DNA of 35,522 nucleotides from Streptomycetaceae bacterium (GTDB lineage Bacteria; Actinomycetota; Actinomycetes; Nanopelagicales; Nanopelagicaceae): the NCBI GenBank assembly GCA_007279945.1, contig QYPG01000018.1, positions 1 through 35,522 on the forward strand. Reading direction: 5' to 3'. Under the pieces are notes generated by a model. That model saw nothing but the letters and a program-made list of their open reading frames with translations. It had not been told where the DNA came from and did no database searches. Position numbers and translations under genes: made by a program. Positions 25,438 through 34,332 of this stretch are shown here, piece by piece. Position 1 is the stretch's first letter, and each line of letters opens with the position of its first letter.

Positions 25438-26529
25438 ATGCCAGCAGTATCCGTTGCCGATATAACAATCTTGCCGCGCGTACGTGAAGTTGCAGGCGCG
25501 CGTGCCCGTTCGGTAAAAAGTATCACGACTGCCCCGCAAGGCTTTGAAGGCGAAGGCTTTCCAGTTCGTCGCACATTTGCCGGTATCGATATGACAGAGC
25601 TCGATCCATTCATCATGATGGATCAAATGGGCGAAGTTGAATATGCACCAGGTGAGCCAAAGGGAACGCCTTGGCATCCACACCGCGGATTCGAGACAGT
25701 TACATACATTATTGATGGAATTTTTGATCATAAAGATAATAACGGTGGTGGTGGAACGATTTCAAACGGCGACACTCAATGGATGACTGCCGGTGCTGGA
25801 ATTTTGCACATCGAAACCCCGCCAGAGCATTTAGTGATGTCAGGTGGTTTATTCCACGGATTTCAACTGTGGGTAAATTTGCCTGCAGCAAAGAAATGGT
25901 CGGCGCCTGCATATCAAGATGTTCGCGCTAAAGATGTTGCACTGCTGTCATCGGCCGATGGTGGTGCACTCATTCGTGTCATCGCTGGTGAAGTAGATGG
26001 TCACGAAGGTCCTGGAACTACTCAAACTCCAATTACTTTAATTCACGCAACGATTGCAGCCGGCGCAGAGCTTCGACTTCCATGGCGCAAGGATTACAAC
26101 GCACTTGTGTATGTTGCTGCTGGATTTGGTTATGTGGGCGATGAGAATCGTCCTGTTTGCACTGGACAGTCAACGGTCTTTGGCGATGGCGACACCATTG
26201 TTGTGCGCGCCGCCGATGTGCAAGAGAGTCGTTCACCAGAGCTGGAGCTATTTATTTTGGGTGGCGCGCCAATCAAAGAACCTGTTGCTTGGATGGGGCC
26301 ATTTGTTATGAACACTAAGCGCGAAGTTCTGCAGGCTTTTGAAGATTTCCAAAAAGGCTTACTGGGTTCGATTCCTGCAATCTACAAGGACGATGCGAAA
26401 AAGCCATTGAATAGAAGCGGTGAAGGCTCCAAGTTAGGCTCGCCGGTCAACGCTTCTAGTACTTCAGAAACTTCTGATGCAGATGTACTGAGCGTGCATG
26501 GAGCACCAACGCAGATGCAAGAGGGCTAA
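25438..26529 (+). CDS. pirin family protein
   Basis: The 363-residue protein is a bicupin of the pirin family. The metal ligands expected from human pirin are present: His80 and His82 in PWHPHRGFETVTY, then His124 and Glu126 in GILHIETP. Members act as quercetinases or as redox-sensitive regulators; the role here is unknown. It is longer than usual because of about 40 C-terminal residues rich in Ser, Gly and Pro that look disordered. The start is ATG with AAGGAG upstream. Confidence 0.92.
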   Translation: MPAVSVADITILPRVREVAGARARSVKSITTAPQGFEGEGFPVRRTFAGIDMTELDPFIMMDQMGEVEYAPGEPKGTPWHPHRGFETVTYIIDGIFDHKDNNGGGGTISNGDTQWMTAGAGILHIETPPEHLVMSGGLFHGFQLWVNLPAAKKWSAPAYQDVRAKDVALLSSADGGALIRVIAGEVDGHEGPGTTQTPITLIHATIAAGAELRLPWRKDYNALVYVAAGFGYVGDENRPVCTGQSTVFGDGDTIVVRAADVQESRSPELELFILGGAPIKEPVAWMGPFVMNTKREVLQAFEDFQKGLLGSIPAIYKDDAKKPLNRSGEGSKLGSPVNASSTSETSDADVLSVHGAPTQMQEG

Positions 26530-26614
26530 TTAAAAGCTTTGCACCTGCATCACAAGCGCCAACCCTGTTAATAACTTTTCATGATTGTCAGCGCTGCCCT
26601 CAATAGTTGCATCT

Positions 26615-28072
26615 ATGACCATGGCAGCCCTTCATGCAAAGAGTGACACAGATGCCGCCATCGATCTGAACCAAGAGGTAATTGAACTTCTTGCTGCATT
26701 CCCTGGAATTGAAACATTGACTGGCTTAGTTGCAATAGATCCCGCTAATTTAAGTCGAAGCGGACGCATAGATTACTTAGCAGCGTTAGAGCGCCAAAGT
26801 GCTTGGCTACAAGCAGTTTTGCAACGCGCCATAGTTGCAGTTGCGGGAGAAACACCTTCGATAGCTGAAAATATGTGGGATGGAATCGATGGAGCTGAGC
26901 GGGAGGATATAGCTGCAGCTCTGCGACTTTCTGGCAACACTGCACAGATGCGGATCGATGTAGCTCGCACGTTAGTAAATCACTTACCCAATACTTGTTC
27001 GGCCCTTGCTATGGGAGAAATCTCATCTGCTCATGCGACGGTGATCGCTAAGGAGACAGCGGCCGCGATCCGTGATGGGATTAGTGAGTTCGCTATTTAT
27101 CAGATTGAGGAAAAAGCCCTGGCGTTTGCCGAATTTCACACACCTGGTCAAGTTGCTAATAAAGTGCGCACGACGATTGCACAGTTGGCCCCACTAGAGT
27201 TTGAAAAAGTTGTAGATCGGGCACGTGAAACTCGTCGGGTAAGTTGTTATAACGAAGCCGATGGAATGGCTACGGTAGTTGCAATACTTCCGGCACAGGA
27301 TGCCCAAACCGTTATGAAATCTATCGAGGCATATATCTTGACAATGAATGAGCGTGATGAAGTCGATCGCGCAGGCAGTAGATGCTGGACAAGCGGTATG
27401 AGTTCAAGCGGTATGAGTTCAAGCGGTACAAACGTGTCCGTTGCACTTTCAAGCGGCACAGGTTCTGCACTTTCATCCGCTGCCACGAGCACATGGTCCT
27501 TGCTAACTGCCGACAATAAACGTGCCGATGCCCTCACCGCGATTCTCTCTAGCGCCTTAGCCGAAAATGTTGATGAAGTTCGCCCTCATCGTCGCCCGGT
27601 AACTGTGAATGTAACGATCGACTTACCAACGCTTTTGGGTTTAGCTGAAAATCCAGGTCAACTATCTGGTTACGGAGCAATTCCTGCATCGGTTGCCCGC
27701 GAATTAGCATCGGATGCAACATGGAAGAGATTTATTACCGATCCCCAAACCGGAAACCTTTTAGATTATGGCCGTGAAAAATATGAACCTCCGCAGGCTC
27801 TCGTAGATTTCCTGCTTGCAAGGGATCGCACATGTCGTTTTCCCGGTTGTCGTCAACCAGCATCTAGGACAGATATAGATCATGCTGAGAGTTGGGAGAG
27901 CGGGGGTGAGACCACGCCAGAAAATCTTGGTTTACTGTGCCGGAGACATCATCGATTAAAGACACATGGCAAGTGGAGTTTGATTAGTAACGCCGATGGC
28001 TCATGTAATTGGACATCCCCGGTTGGTAAGAACTACTTCGTGCCCGCTCGCCCAATTAATGAAACTGCTTAA
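26615..28072 (+). CDS. DUF222 domain HNH endonuclease family protein
   Basis: I choose ATG 26615 (485 residues); ATG 26621 is also possible, and the longer frame from TTG 26585 has less support. The N-terminal two thirds match the DUF222 domain of the actinobacterial 13E12-repeat family. The last 75 residues hold an HNH nuclease fold (CRFPGCRQPASRTDIDHAESWESGG...LCRRHHRLKTHG) with two CxxC-like or His/Asp ligands. These proteins are often multicopy, and their role is not settled. A low-complexity Ser/Gly/Thr linker from a 15-bp tandem repeat interrupts the middle. Directly after the stop lies a 14-bp repeat array. Confidence 0.88.
   Translation: MTMAALHAKSDTDAAIDLNQEVIELLAAFPGIETLTGLVAIDPANLSRSGRIDYLAALERQSAWLQAVLQRAIVAVAGETPSIAENMWDGIDGAEREDIAAALRLSGNTAQMRIDVARTLVNHLPNTCSALAMGEISSAHATVIAKETAAAIRDGISEFAIYQIEEKALAFAEFHTPGQVANKVRTTIAQLAPLEFEKVVDRARETRRVSCYNEADGMATVVAILPAQDAQTVMKSIEAYILTMNERDEVDRAGSRCWTSGMSSSGMSSSGTNVSVALSSGTGSALSSAATSTWSLLTADNKRADALTAILSSALAENVDEVRPHRRPVTVNVTIDLPTLLGLAENPGQLSGYGAIPASVARELASDATWKRFITDPQTGNLLDYGREKYEPPQALVDFLLARDRTCRFPGCRQPASRTDIDHAESWESGGETTPENLGLLCRRHHRLKTHGKWSLISNADGSCNWTSPVGKNYFVPARPINETA
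27391..27429 (+). repeat. 15-bp in-frame tandem repeat in the HNH gene
   Basis: AAGCGGTATGAGTTC is repeated at 27391 and 27406 and begins again at 27421, encoding repeated SGMSS. It keeps the frame and lengthens a linker between the DUF222 and HNH parts. Confidence 0.8.
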
Positions 28073-28073
28073 C

Positions 28074-28157
28074 GCATCCGCATCAAGGTATCCACATCAA
28101 TGTATCCACATCAACGTATCCACATCAACGTATCCGCATCAACGTATCCGCATCAAA
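28074..28157. repeat. six tandem copies of a 14-bp unit
   Basis: Units begin at 28074, 28088, 28102, 28116, 28130 and 28144 with consensus GTATCC(A/G)CATCAAC; the first copy starts with GC and the variations are A/G at position 7 and the last base. The array starts one base after the HNH stop codon. Since 14 is not a multiple of three it would not be translated in one frame. Confidence 0.95.
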
Positions 28158-28212
28158 ACACTCTGATGGATTCTCTAGATACCTATCTGGCAATACCTGT
28201 CATACTTTCTCA

Positions 28213-28785
28213 ATGATTTGGTGGCCACAAGAAGTTCCGACGTTGACCTATGGATTAATTTCCTTGCGTCCAATAGTAGATAGCGATATTCCAGCGATAT
28301 TTGAAGGCTGCCAAGATCCAATAATTCCGCAATTTACTCGAGTTCCAGCGAATTACACGATGTCTCATGCTGAGTTCTTTGTTCGCGAAAAAACACCAAA
28401 ATCATTGTTCGAAAAAACAGAGCTGGCTTTTGCAATTGATTACGGAAATGGCGCTGACAAAGTATTCGCTGGAGTAATTTCATTTCATAGTATGGATCTT
28501 CCCGACCTAGCCGCTGAAATTGGATACTGGATTAGTGCCAAAGTGCGAGGCAAAGGAGTGGGTACGACCGCGGCTCAGGTTTTGACTAATTTTGGCTTTG
28601 AAACTATGGGCTTTGAGCGTATAGAGGCTTTGGTCAATACAGAAAATATCGCGTCGCAGAAACTATTGAAGACCGCCGGGTATACCCTTGAAGGAATCCT
28701 CCGCAAGAAATCGCGCAGGCACGATGGTAGTCAGATCGATATGGCTATGTATTCAGTGTTACGAGAAGAGTGGAAAGGGTTGTAA
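28213..28785 (+). CDS. GNAT-family N-acetyltransferase (RimJ/RimL-like)
   Basis: This 190-residue protein has the GNAT fold of the RimJ/RimL/SpeG type: LISLRPIVDSDIPAIFEG at the start, then EIGYWISAKVRGKGVGTTAAQVL, where the RGKGVG segment binds acetyl-CoA, and RIEALVNTENIASQKLLKTAGYTLEGILRK at the C-terminus. It probably acetylates an amino group of a protein or small molecule; the target is unknown. The ATG follows CATACT by 6 nt, a weak version of the leaderless pattern. Its stop overlaps the next start (TAATG). Confidence 0.9.
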   Translation: MIWWPQEVPTLTYGLISLRPIVDSDIPAIFEGCQDPIIPQFTRVPANYTMSHAEFFVREKTPKSLFEKTELAFAIDYGNGADKVFAGVISFHSMDLPDLAAEIGYWISAKVRGKGVGTTAAQVLTNFGFETMGFERIEALVNTENIASQKLLKTAGYTLEGILRKKSRRHDGSQIDMAMYSVLREEWKGL

Positions 28786-29219
28786 TGGAGAGTCTAGCTT
28801 ATCTCGTTGTGATCTTAATTATGATTGTAATTTTTGGCGGCCCAGTTGCGATTCTATTAACCAAGATTCGAACAGAACATATAGTTCTGAGAATTATCCG
28901 AAGATTGCTTCATGGCCTCGTTATTGCCGTCTCAATCTTTATCAACGCTACGGTTTTTTGGAAACCAAATCAAGGTTTAACTGTTCATGCAATCGGTCTC
29001 TTTGGAATTTCTATGGCCTACATCGCCCTGCGCCGCGAATACTTTCCCGATGTACGCATCATTGCTCCCATACTTGCCAAATTCGGAGTTAAGTTATGGA
29101 AAAAACAAAAAGGAAGTGGAAGTGCACGAGGTAGTTCGCACTTCGGTCCAGTTGTGAAATGGCGTCGCACCGGCCGCTCTGGTGGAAATGACGGGCATGG
29201 CCCCGAAGGCGAGCATTAA
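28785..29219 (+). CDS. small membrane protein with basic C-terminal tail
   Basis: I place the start at ATG 28785, which shares one base with the GNAT stop (TAATG) and has AAAGGG upstream; the protein is 144 residues. It has about three hydrophobic segments (approximately 3-24, 40-58 and 65-80) and a basic, Gly/Ser/Arg-rich tail after residue 105. I do not recognise the family. The overlap implies coupling to the acetyltransferase, but no functional link is evident. It ends 32 bp before the convergent tmRNA. Confidence 0.7.
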   Translation: MESLAYLVVILIMIVIFGGPVAILLTKIRTEHIVLRIIRRLLHGLVIAVSIFINATVFWKPNQGLTVHAIGLFGISMAYIALRREYFPDVRIIAPILAKFGVKLWKKQKGSGSARGSSHFGPVVKWRRTGRSGGNDGHGPEGEH

Positions 29220-29251
29220 CTTTTAAAAACAACTCTGACAAATAAAAATAG

Positions 29252-29619
29252 TGGAGGTGCCGGGAATCGAACCCGGGTCCTTCGGTGCAAAAACAGGGCT
29301 TCTACGGGCGTAGTGTGATTAACGCTTTCTCAGTCCCGAAGTTTTCCCACACAACTCTTCGACGAACTCAGTTACGAAACTGTTCTCTCGCATAGTCCGT
29401 AACGCCTATGCGATGAAGAGCCCTCTATCGACGCTAGATTCCAGACCGAGAGCGGCATCTGGGCTAACGGCTTCAAACTAGCTTATGCAGCGAGTGTGAA
29501 AGCTTGCTGATTAGTGTCAGCAGTTATTTTTTGCACGGATTATTGGTTTACGAGATCATTCCGGCTTCCTCGGCCCGCTTCCCCTGCCTCAACATCCAAA
29601 GTCGAGACCGTTCACCCCC
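29252..29619 (-). ncRNA. ssrA: transfer-messenger RNA (tmRNA)
   Basis: The 5' end GGGGGUGAACGG and the 3' end CACCUCCA form the tRNA-like acceptor (7 bp, one G-U), and GGGTTCGATTCCC is the T-arm. The tag frame at 29521-29483 (minus strand) reads ADTNQQAFTLAA followed by UAA, with the usual LAA end that marks proteins for Clp proteolysis. The sequence before the resume codon GCU is AAUAACU. CCA is not encoded. T-rich sequence (CTATTTTTATTT) follows the 3' end and may end transcription. The gene is downstream of smpB on the same strand; together they rescue stalled ribosomes. Confidence 0.95.
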
Positions 29620-29645
29620 AAGTTGTTTGCTCACTGTCAATTGCG

Positions 29646-29674
29646 ATTAATTGCGCTCGGATGAGCACAGTCAA
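29646..29674 (-). promoter_or_regulatory. candidate tmRNA promoter
   Basis: TTGACT (29674-29669) and ATTAAT (29651-29646) are 17 bp apart on the minus strand, about 27 bp before the tmRNA 5' end, which RNase P would create by trimming the precursor. Confidence 0.5.
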
Positions 29675-29679
29675 CCGCT

Positions 29680-30108
29680 AAAGACGAGTCGAGAAACTCT
29701 TTGGAGAAAAAGAAACGTATTTCTCTTTCGCTATGTAATTGTCAATTTCTACTTAATTCCTGGTGCTTGGTGCTTGGTGCATGAACGCTATTAAGCATGG
29801 TGTCTTTCTATTACTAATACCATTCTTGGCGTCGACTAATCCTCCGTCAATTTTTTACAATTGAGCGGTGAATCGGAGCGGCGGTAGGTTAATTGTAGGT
29901 CATCAATTCGGGGTTTCATAATCCACACTATTGCTAATAGCTATGCAACGGTACTGAGTGAACTGCTGGCGGAAGTATTGAGAAATCGTATCCCTGTCTT
30001 AGGTAATAGCTGTGAGTAACATGGGTACTCTAGAAATGTGTGGATTTTTCATATACTGCCTGACAACAATTGCCTCTAGCCACAGACGCAGATTGGTGGA
30101 GAGGCCGG
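29680..30108. other. long gap between smpB and tmRNA, nothing recognised
   Basis: These 429 bases are exceptional in so compact a window. I find no gene-like frame; candidate frames are short and lack a ribosome site, and no tRNA folds. Visible details are AGAAACGTATTTCT (near 29711), three TGGTGCT/A heptamers in tandem (near 29760-29781) and the inverted pair CAATT/AATTG near 29850. Confidence 0.6.
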
Positions 30109-30612
30109 TTAATCCTCGTAACGCTTGGAGGCTTTTCCGCTCTTACCTGATGAGCCACGCGAAACAACCCGAGCAACTTCTCGGTCGGCTTCTCGGGCTT
30201 TAATGGCTTCACGCTTATCGTGAGCTTTCTTTCCCCTGGCAACTGCGATCTCAACTTTCGCTTTGCCATCTTTAAAGTACAGAGAAAGTGGAACAAGCGT
30301 GGTGCCTGAATCCTTCAGCTTCGCAATTAATTTATTTAACTCTGCTTTGTTGACAAGAAGTTTTCGTTCGCGTCGTGGCGTGTGATTGGTCCATGTTCCT
30401 TCTGTGTATTCAGGGATATGCACACCACTAAGCCATAGTTCGCCATCGTTAACGGTGGCAAAGCCATCTATAAGTGAAGCACGACCAAGCCGAAGTGATT
30501 TAACTTCAGTGCCCATAAGCACCAAGCCGCACTCATATACGTCTTCAATCGAATAATCGTGACGCGCCTTTTTGTTTTGGGCGATGACCTTGCGGCCGAT
30601 CTCTTTAACCAT
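30109..30612 (-). CDS. smpB: SsrA-binding protein SmpB
   Basis: This 167-residue protein binds tmRNA and places it in the A site of stalled ribosomes. Conserved segments are [42 protein letters not shown] and [46 protein letters not shown], which forms the C-terminal tail entering the decoding site. Length is normal for actinobacteria. The start ATG follows a G-rich stretch (AGGGGG) at 9-14 nt. A short stem with T-tract lies between ftsX and smpB. Confidence 0.98.
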   Translation of the reverse strand: MVKEIGRKVIAQNKKARHDYSIEDVYECGLVLMGTEVKSLRLGRASLIDGFATVNDGELWLSGVHIPEYTEGTWTNHTPRRERKLLVNKAELNKLIAKLKDSGTTLVPLSLYFKDGKAKVEIAVARGKKAHDKREAIKAREADREVARVVSRGSSGKSGKASKRYED

Positions 30613-30631
30613 AACCGCATCACCCCCTAGT

Positions 30632-30651
30632 AAAAACTCTTTCGTTAGAGT
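30632..30651 (-). terminator. weak terminator-like hairpin between ftsX and smpB
   Basis: On the minus strand ACTCT (30651-30647) pairs with AGAGT (30640-30636), and TTTT follows. The 5-bp stem is short, so this is a low-strength or attenuating signal. Confidence 0.35.
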
Positions 30652-30652
30652 A

Positions 30653-31555
30653 CTAGACCTTCAGGTAGCGGCGAAGCGTAATCACTGATGCAACCGTTGA
30701 AACCAGTAAGCCAGTTGCCAACAAATATCCCGATGCAGCCCAGACCTCACCCCACCCAAAAAACTTAGTAAAGGTCAGCAAAGGCGCGACTTTAGAATCA
30801 ATAACACTCTTAAGCGCTGCCAATAATCCAGTTGAAAGCGCCCACCCAACGATGGCCGAGATGACACCTTCAAGCAGGAATGGAAGTTGAATCGACCATG
30901 ATGATGCACCGACAAGTTTCATCACTCCTGTTTCACGACGACGATTGAAGGCAGCGATACGTAAGGTATTACTGATCAACAAGGCGGCAGTTAGAACCGA
31001 TGCAAGCCCGACAAGCAGCGCACCGTTACGCAAAACCTCTAAGAGCTTAAAGAACTTATCTAAAATTGTGCGTTGGTCCTGAACAACATCCACGCCTGGG
31101 CGGCCGCTGAAAGCACTGACAATCACTGCAAACTGTGTTGGATCCTTTAACTTAACGCGAAATGATTCGGGTAACTGATCGGCGGTCACATTTTGAGCAA
31201 TCGCCGAATCCTTAAAGCGCTCTTGAAAGCGTATAAATGCCTGTGATTGTGACTCATAAAAAACACTATCAACTGCCGGCATACTTTCAATATCCTGTTG
31301 AATCTGTAATCGCTGTCCTGAAGTAATTATGCCGCCGGAACACGATGGTGATTCAGAGAGTGTGCCGCATAAGAAGACTGAGACTTCGATCTTGTCATAC
31401 CAATAATCCTTCATTGCACCGACTTGGGCGTTAGCTAATAAACCGATTCCAAGAAGAGAGAGCGAGATCGCCGTGGTGACGATTACGGCAAATGTCATCG
31501 TCATATTTCGACGAAGACCAATACCTACTTCACTGAGCAGAAACCGTGCGCGCAT
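30653..31555 (-). CDS. ftsX: cell division protein FtsX
   Basis: The 300-residue protein is the membrane partner of FtsE. It has an N-terminal helix (about 20-42), a large extracellular domain and three C-terminal helices (about 175-198, 225-250 and 270-292), the usual FtsX layout. In actinobacteria the FtsEX complex activates the peptidoglycan hydrolase RipC. The basic N-terminus [20 protein letters not shown] is typical. It follows ftsE by 71 bp rather than overlapping it as is more common. Confidence 0.97.
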   Translation of the reverse strand: MRARFLLSEVGIGLRRNMTMTFAVIVTTAISLSLLGIGLLANAQVGAMKDYWYDKIEVSVFLCGTLSESPSCSGGIITSGQRLQIQQDIESMPAVDSVFYESQSQAFIRFQERFKDSAIAQNVTADQLPESFRVKLKDPTQFAVIVSAFSGRPGVDVVQDQRTILDKFFKLLEVLRNGALLVGLASVLTAALLISNTLRIAAFNRRRETGVMKLVGASSWSIQLPFLLEGVISAIVGWALSTGLLAALKSVIDSKVAPLLTFTKFFGWGEVWAASGYLLATGLLVSTVASVITLRRYLKV

Positions 31556-31626
31556 CTGTGGACCTCTATCTCTATAGCTTCTTGAACGAAAATTTCGAAT
31601 AGTTATTCATGATCTGCACGTAACCC

Positions 31627-32316
31627 TTAGCCCGAGTATCCATAGACGCCGCGCACTTGATCACGGATTACATGGCCCAGATCTAGTTCAATAACCCGCT
31701 TGCGCATTTGATCCACAATTCCGGAATCATGCGTGGCCATCAGTACCGTTGTGCCATCGCGGTTAATACGATCGAGTAACTTCATAATTCCCACACTCGT
31801 TGCTGGATCAAGGTTTCCCGTTGGCTCATCTGCGATCAAAATCGGCGGGCGACTCACATAGGCACGGGCGATAGCAACGCGCTGTTGTTCACCGCCTGAA
31901 ATCTCTGACGGCAGGCGGTCGCCCTTATCTTCTAGACCAACTAACTCCAAAACTTCAGGTACTTCGCGATTAATCTCTTTCTGCGAATACCCCAAGACGT
32001 GCAGCGCAAATGCCACATTTTCAGTAATCGTTTTATTGGGAAGAAGTCGGAAATCTTGAAACACAGTTCCCACTTGACGGCGTAGCTCTGGAACTTTGTG
32101 GTTTGCCAGTGTTCCTAAATCCTTACCGGCAACGTGAATAACTCCTGATGATGGTCGCTCTTCCCGAAGGACTAATCGTAGGAAAGTTGACTTGCCCGAA
32201 CCTGATAGACCAACGAGAAATACAAACTCACCCTTCACGATTTCAAGATTGACAGATTCCAATGCAGGGCGATCTTGACCCGGGTAGGTCTTGGTGACGT
32301 TCTCAAAGCGAATCAT
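31627..32316 (-). CDS. ftsE: cell division ATP-binding protein FtsE
   Basis: I use ATG 32316 (229 residues, the usual FtsE length), since [13 protein letters not shown] is the canonical start and GGGAG is upstream. Walker A is GLSGSGKST (36-44), the signature is ISGGEQQR and Walker B is ILIADEP. It drives FtsX conformational changes that activate septal peptidoglycan hydrolysis. It lies downstream of prfB after a 299-bp gap that holds a 44-bp tandem repeat. Confidence 0.97.
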   Translation of the reverse strand: MIRFENVTKTYPGQDRPALESVNLEIVKGEFVFLVGLSGSGKSTFLRLVLREERPSSGVIHVAGKDLGTLANHKVPELRRQVGTVFQDFRLLPNKTITENVAFALHVLGYSQKEINREVPEVLELVGLEDKGDRLPSEISGGEQQRVAIARAYVSRPPILIADEPTGNLDPATSVGIMKLLDRINRDGTTVLMATHDSGIVDQMRKRVIELDLGHVIRDQVRGVYGYSG

Positions 32317-32490
32317 TAAAATCTCCCATTGCATCTGCGAGGCGGATAGATCCACCCTCGGCCTGTCCTTAGTTTATGGATGCAAGTGCAGAATTCGCGC
32401 CCATAACGCGCAACTAAGCGTGAGAAAAGTGTGAGATTACCCAAAATATGGGTGCCGGCCATCGAAGTTGAACTAGCGAGAAGATTACTA
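32317..32490 (-). other. gap upstream of ftsE, probable promoter region
   Basis: No gene is visible. On the minus strand TAAACT (near 32371) could be a -10 for ftsE. A weak ACCCA/TGGGT stem lies near 32438-32452 downstream of the repeat array. Confidence 0.4.
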
Positions 32491-32622
32491 CTGGGGTTAG
32501 AAACTCGACTCTGTGGGCTTGGAAGAATTAGCTTCTGGGGCTAGAAACTCGACTCTGTGGGCTTTGGTGAATTATGTACTGGGGCTAGAAACTCGACTCT
32601 GTGGGCTTTGGTGAATTATGTA
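32491..32622. repeat. three tandem copies of a 44-bp unit reaching into prfB
   Basis: Copies start at 32491, 32535 and 32579; each is 44 bp. The shared core is GGGG(C/T)TAGAAACTCGACT followed by CTGTGGGCTT. The two copies nearest prfB also share the bases ending in TTATGTA. The prfB stop codon (32616-32618) and its last codons lie in the third copy. Confidence 0.95.
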
Positions 32623-33716
32623 CTGCGACGCCAACGAATTCCGGCTTCGATGAACTCATCGATCTCGCCATTGAGAACGGCAGATGTGTTGCCGGTTTCA
32701 TAATCTGTACGCAAATCTTTAACCATTTGATAAGGGGCAAGGACGTAGGAGCGCATCTGATTTCCCCATGAGCCCGAGTTATCACCCTTAAGCGCATTCA
32801 TCTTTGCCTGCTCTTCCTGCCGGCGACGTTCTAATAACTTTGATTGCAAAACCGCCATTGCAGTTGCCTTATTTTGAATCTGTGAACGCTCATTTTGGCA
32901 AGAAACAACAATGCCAGTTGGAATATGTGTCAATCGCACTGCCGAGTCAGTTGTATTCACACCTTGTCCGCCAGGACCTGATGAGCGATACACATCTACA
33001 CGAACTTCTTTTTCATCGATCTCAACATGATCACTCTGCTCAACAACTGGTACTACTTCTACGCCTGCAAAAGAGGTATGTCGACGACTTTGACTATCGA
33101 AGGGTGAAATGCGCACTAAACGATGAGTTCCTTGCTCGACTGATAACGTGCCATAGGCAAAAGGAGCAGTAACACGAAACGTCGTTGATTTAATTCCAGC
33201 TTCTTCGGCATACGAAGTTTCTAAGACGTCAACTTTAAAATCATGACGTTCGCAATAGCGCAGATACATACGCATAATCATCTCGGCCCAGTCGGCTGCT
33301 TCAACACCGCCAGCCTCTGAACGAATAGTAATCAGCGCATCACGGTCATCGTATTCACCGTTGAGGAGAGTTTGAACTTCTAGTTCGCTCACTGCTTTTC
33401 TCACGGAATCAAGTTCTCGCTCGGCATCGGCAACGCCTGTGCCATTAGGCTCGCTGGCTGCAAGCTCAAAGAGAATCGATAGCTCTTCAACATGTCGGCG
33501 TAGATTAGTGAGCTTGTTTATCTCAGCCTGTACCCGCGATAGGCGACTAGTAATTTTTTGGGCGCTTTCAGGATCATCCCAAAGATTGGGAACCCCTGCC
33601 TCTTCTTCTAATACTTCAGCTTGCTTGCGAAGTTTTGGTAGGTCTAGAACTTTCTCAATAGAAACAAGGGTCGCATCGATCGCATCGATCTCTAATCCAT
33701 ACTCACGCGCGGCCAT
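32616..33716 (-). CDS. prfB: peptide chain release factor 2
   Basis: I choose ATG 33716 (366 residues, [17 protein letters not shown]), the usual RF2 start and length; upstream residues are not conserved. The UGA/UAA recognition tripeptide SPF is at 204-206 and the catalytic GGQ at 249-251. It releases completed proteins at UGA and UAA. The frame is continuous, so the programmed +1 frameshift that regulates RF2 in E. coli is absent. TATCCT ends 6 nt before the ATG and no Shine-Dalgarno is present, so the message appears leaderless. Confidence 0.97.
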   Translation of the reverse strand: MAAREYGLEIDAIDATLVSIEKVLDLPKLRKQAEVLEEEAGVPNLWDDPESAQKITSRLSRVQAEINKLTNLRRHVEELSILFELAASEPNGTGVADAERELDSVRKAVSELEVQTLLNGEYDDRDALITIRSEAGGVEAADWAEMIMRMYLRYCERHDFKVDVLETSYAEEAGIKSTTFRVTAPFAYGTLSVEQGTHRLVRISPFDSQSRRHTSFAGVEVVPVVEQSDHVEIDEKEVRVDVYRSSGPGGQGVNTTDSAVRLTHIPTGIVVSCQNERSQIQNKATAMAVLQSKLLERRRQEEQAKMNALKGDNSGSWGNQMRSYVLAPYQMVKDLRTDYETGNTSAVLNGEIDEFIEAGIRWRRST

Positions 33717-33722
33717 GTCTGA

Positions 33723-33728
33723 AGGATA
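33723..33728 (-). promoter_or_regulatory. -10 box TATCCT, leaderless start of prfB
   Basis: TATCCT (minus strand) ends 6 nt before the ATG at 33716. TTCGGC, the same hexamer as at argF, lies 18 bp upstream of it at 33747-33752. Confidence 0.6.
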
Positions 33729-33738
33729 GCGGAGGCAG

Positions 33739-34332
33739 CTAATGAAGCCGAATTCCAAAGAGATAGAAACCTTCCTGTACTTCATTGGTCGTTCCCGCAG
33801 ATGCGCTCAGTAAGGCTGAGCCCATACGTGTGAATGGAACTCTAAATGGGAAAACAACTTCGGCAAATGTAGAAATTTCGAGTGACGTTCCATCACATTG
33901 TAAATCCGTTAAAACGATTCCCTTCAATTCATTTCGTTTCATTGATCCGTTATCATTGCTCCAATTGTGAAGCTCAAGCATTACATTGAAAACTGCACGG
34001 TTACAGTCAATTGGAACTGTGCGGTGCGGTGACTTCTTGATAACCGCTAATGGCGCCGTGAACACCGTTCCTTTGCCAACGTAGTACGCAGATTCATCAA
34101 GGGTATGGACACCACGTTGCGCCGCAGCTTCTGTCGCTTGTATTAAAGATCTTTTGGCGACGAATACCGATGCGATATCACTCATGACCATGAGGGAAGC
34201 AACCGTAAGCAGAAATAGGCCGATGATGACGACACTTAATGAACCCGATTCGTCGCGAGATTTATTCTTAATAGTTTCAATCTGGTTGCCAACTGATTCC
34301 ATTGCTTGCATGAGCTTGTCATCTACATCCAT
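33739..34332 (-). CDS. TadG/TadE-like secreted protein with N-terminal anchor
   Basis: This 197-residue protein has an N-terminal cytoplasmic stretch, then [46 protein letters not shown] (about 30-75), the Glu/Ser-led hydrophobic helix and heptad continuation typical of TadE/TadG-like pseudopilins. The remainder lies outside the membrane. It probably belongs to the tight-adherence (Tad) pilus locus that continues beyond the window edge. It overlaps the preceding gene by 10 bp. Its end is 22 bp from the prfB start. Confidence 0.65.
   Translation of the reverse strand: MDVDDKLMQAMESVGNQIETIKNKSRDESGSLSVVIIGLFLLTVASLMVMSDIASVFVAKRSLIQATEAAAQRGVHTLDESAYYVGKGTVFTAPLAVIKKSPHRTVPIDCNRAVFNVMLELHNWSNDNGSMKRNELKGIVLTDLQCDGTSLEISTFAEVVFPFRVPFTRMGSALLSASAGTTNEVQEGFYLFGIRLH

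Noticed and set aside
28074-28157. Tandem repeats as a possible CRISPR array
   Set aside because: Units are contiguous 14-mers with no spacers, and no cas genes are present.
28688-29092. 134-codon frame overlapping the acetyltransferase and the small membrane protein
   Set aside because: It is rich in Cys, Arg and Ser in shadow of two well-supported genes in other frames.
30012-30203. 63-codon frame on the plus strand overlapping the end of smpB
   Set aside because: It runs antisense to smpB for half its length, has no ribosome site and no recognisable features.
32616-33785. Longer prfB from the upstream codon at 33785
   Set aside because: The extra 23 residues are not conserved in RF2, and the normal start at 33716 has a -10 box placed for leaderless initiation.
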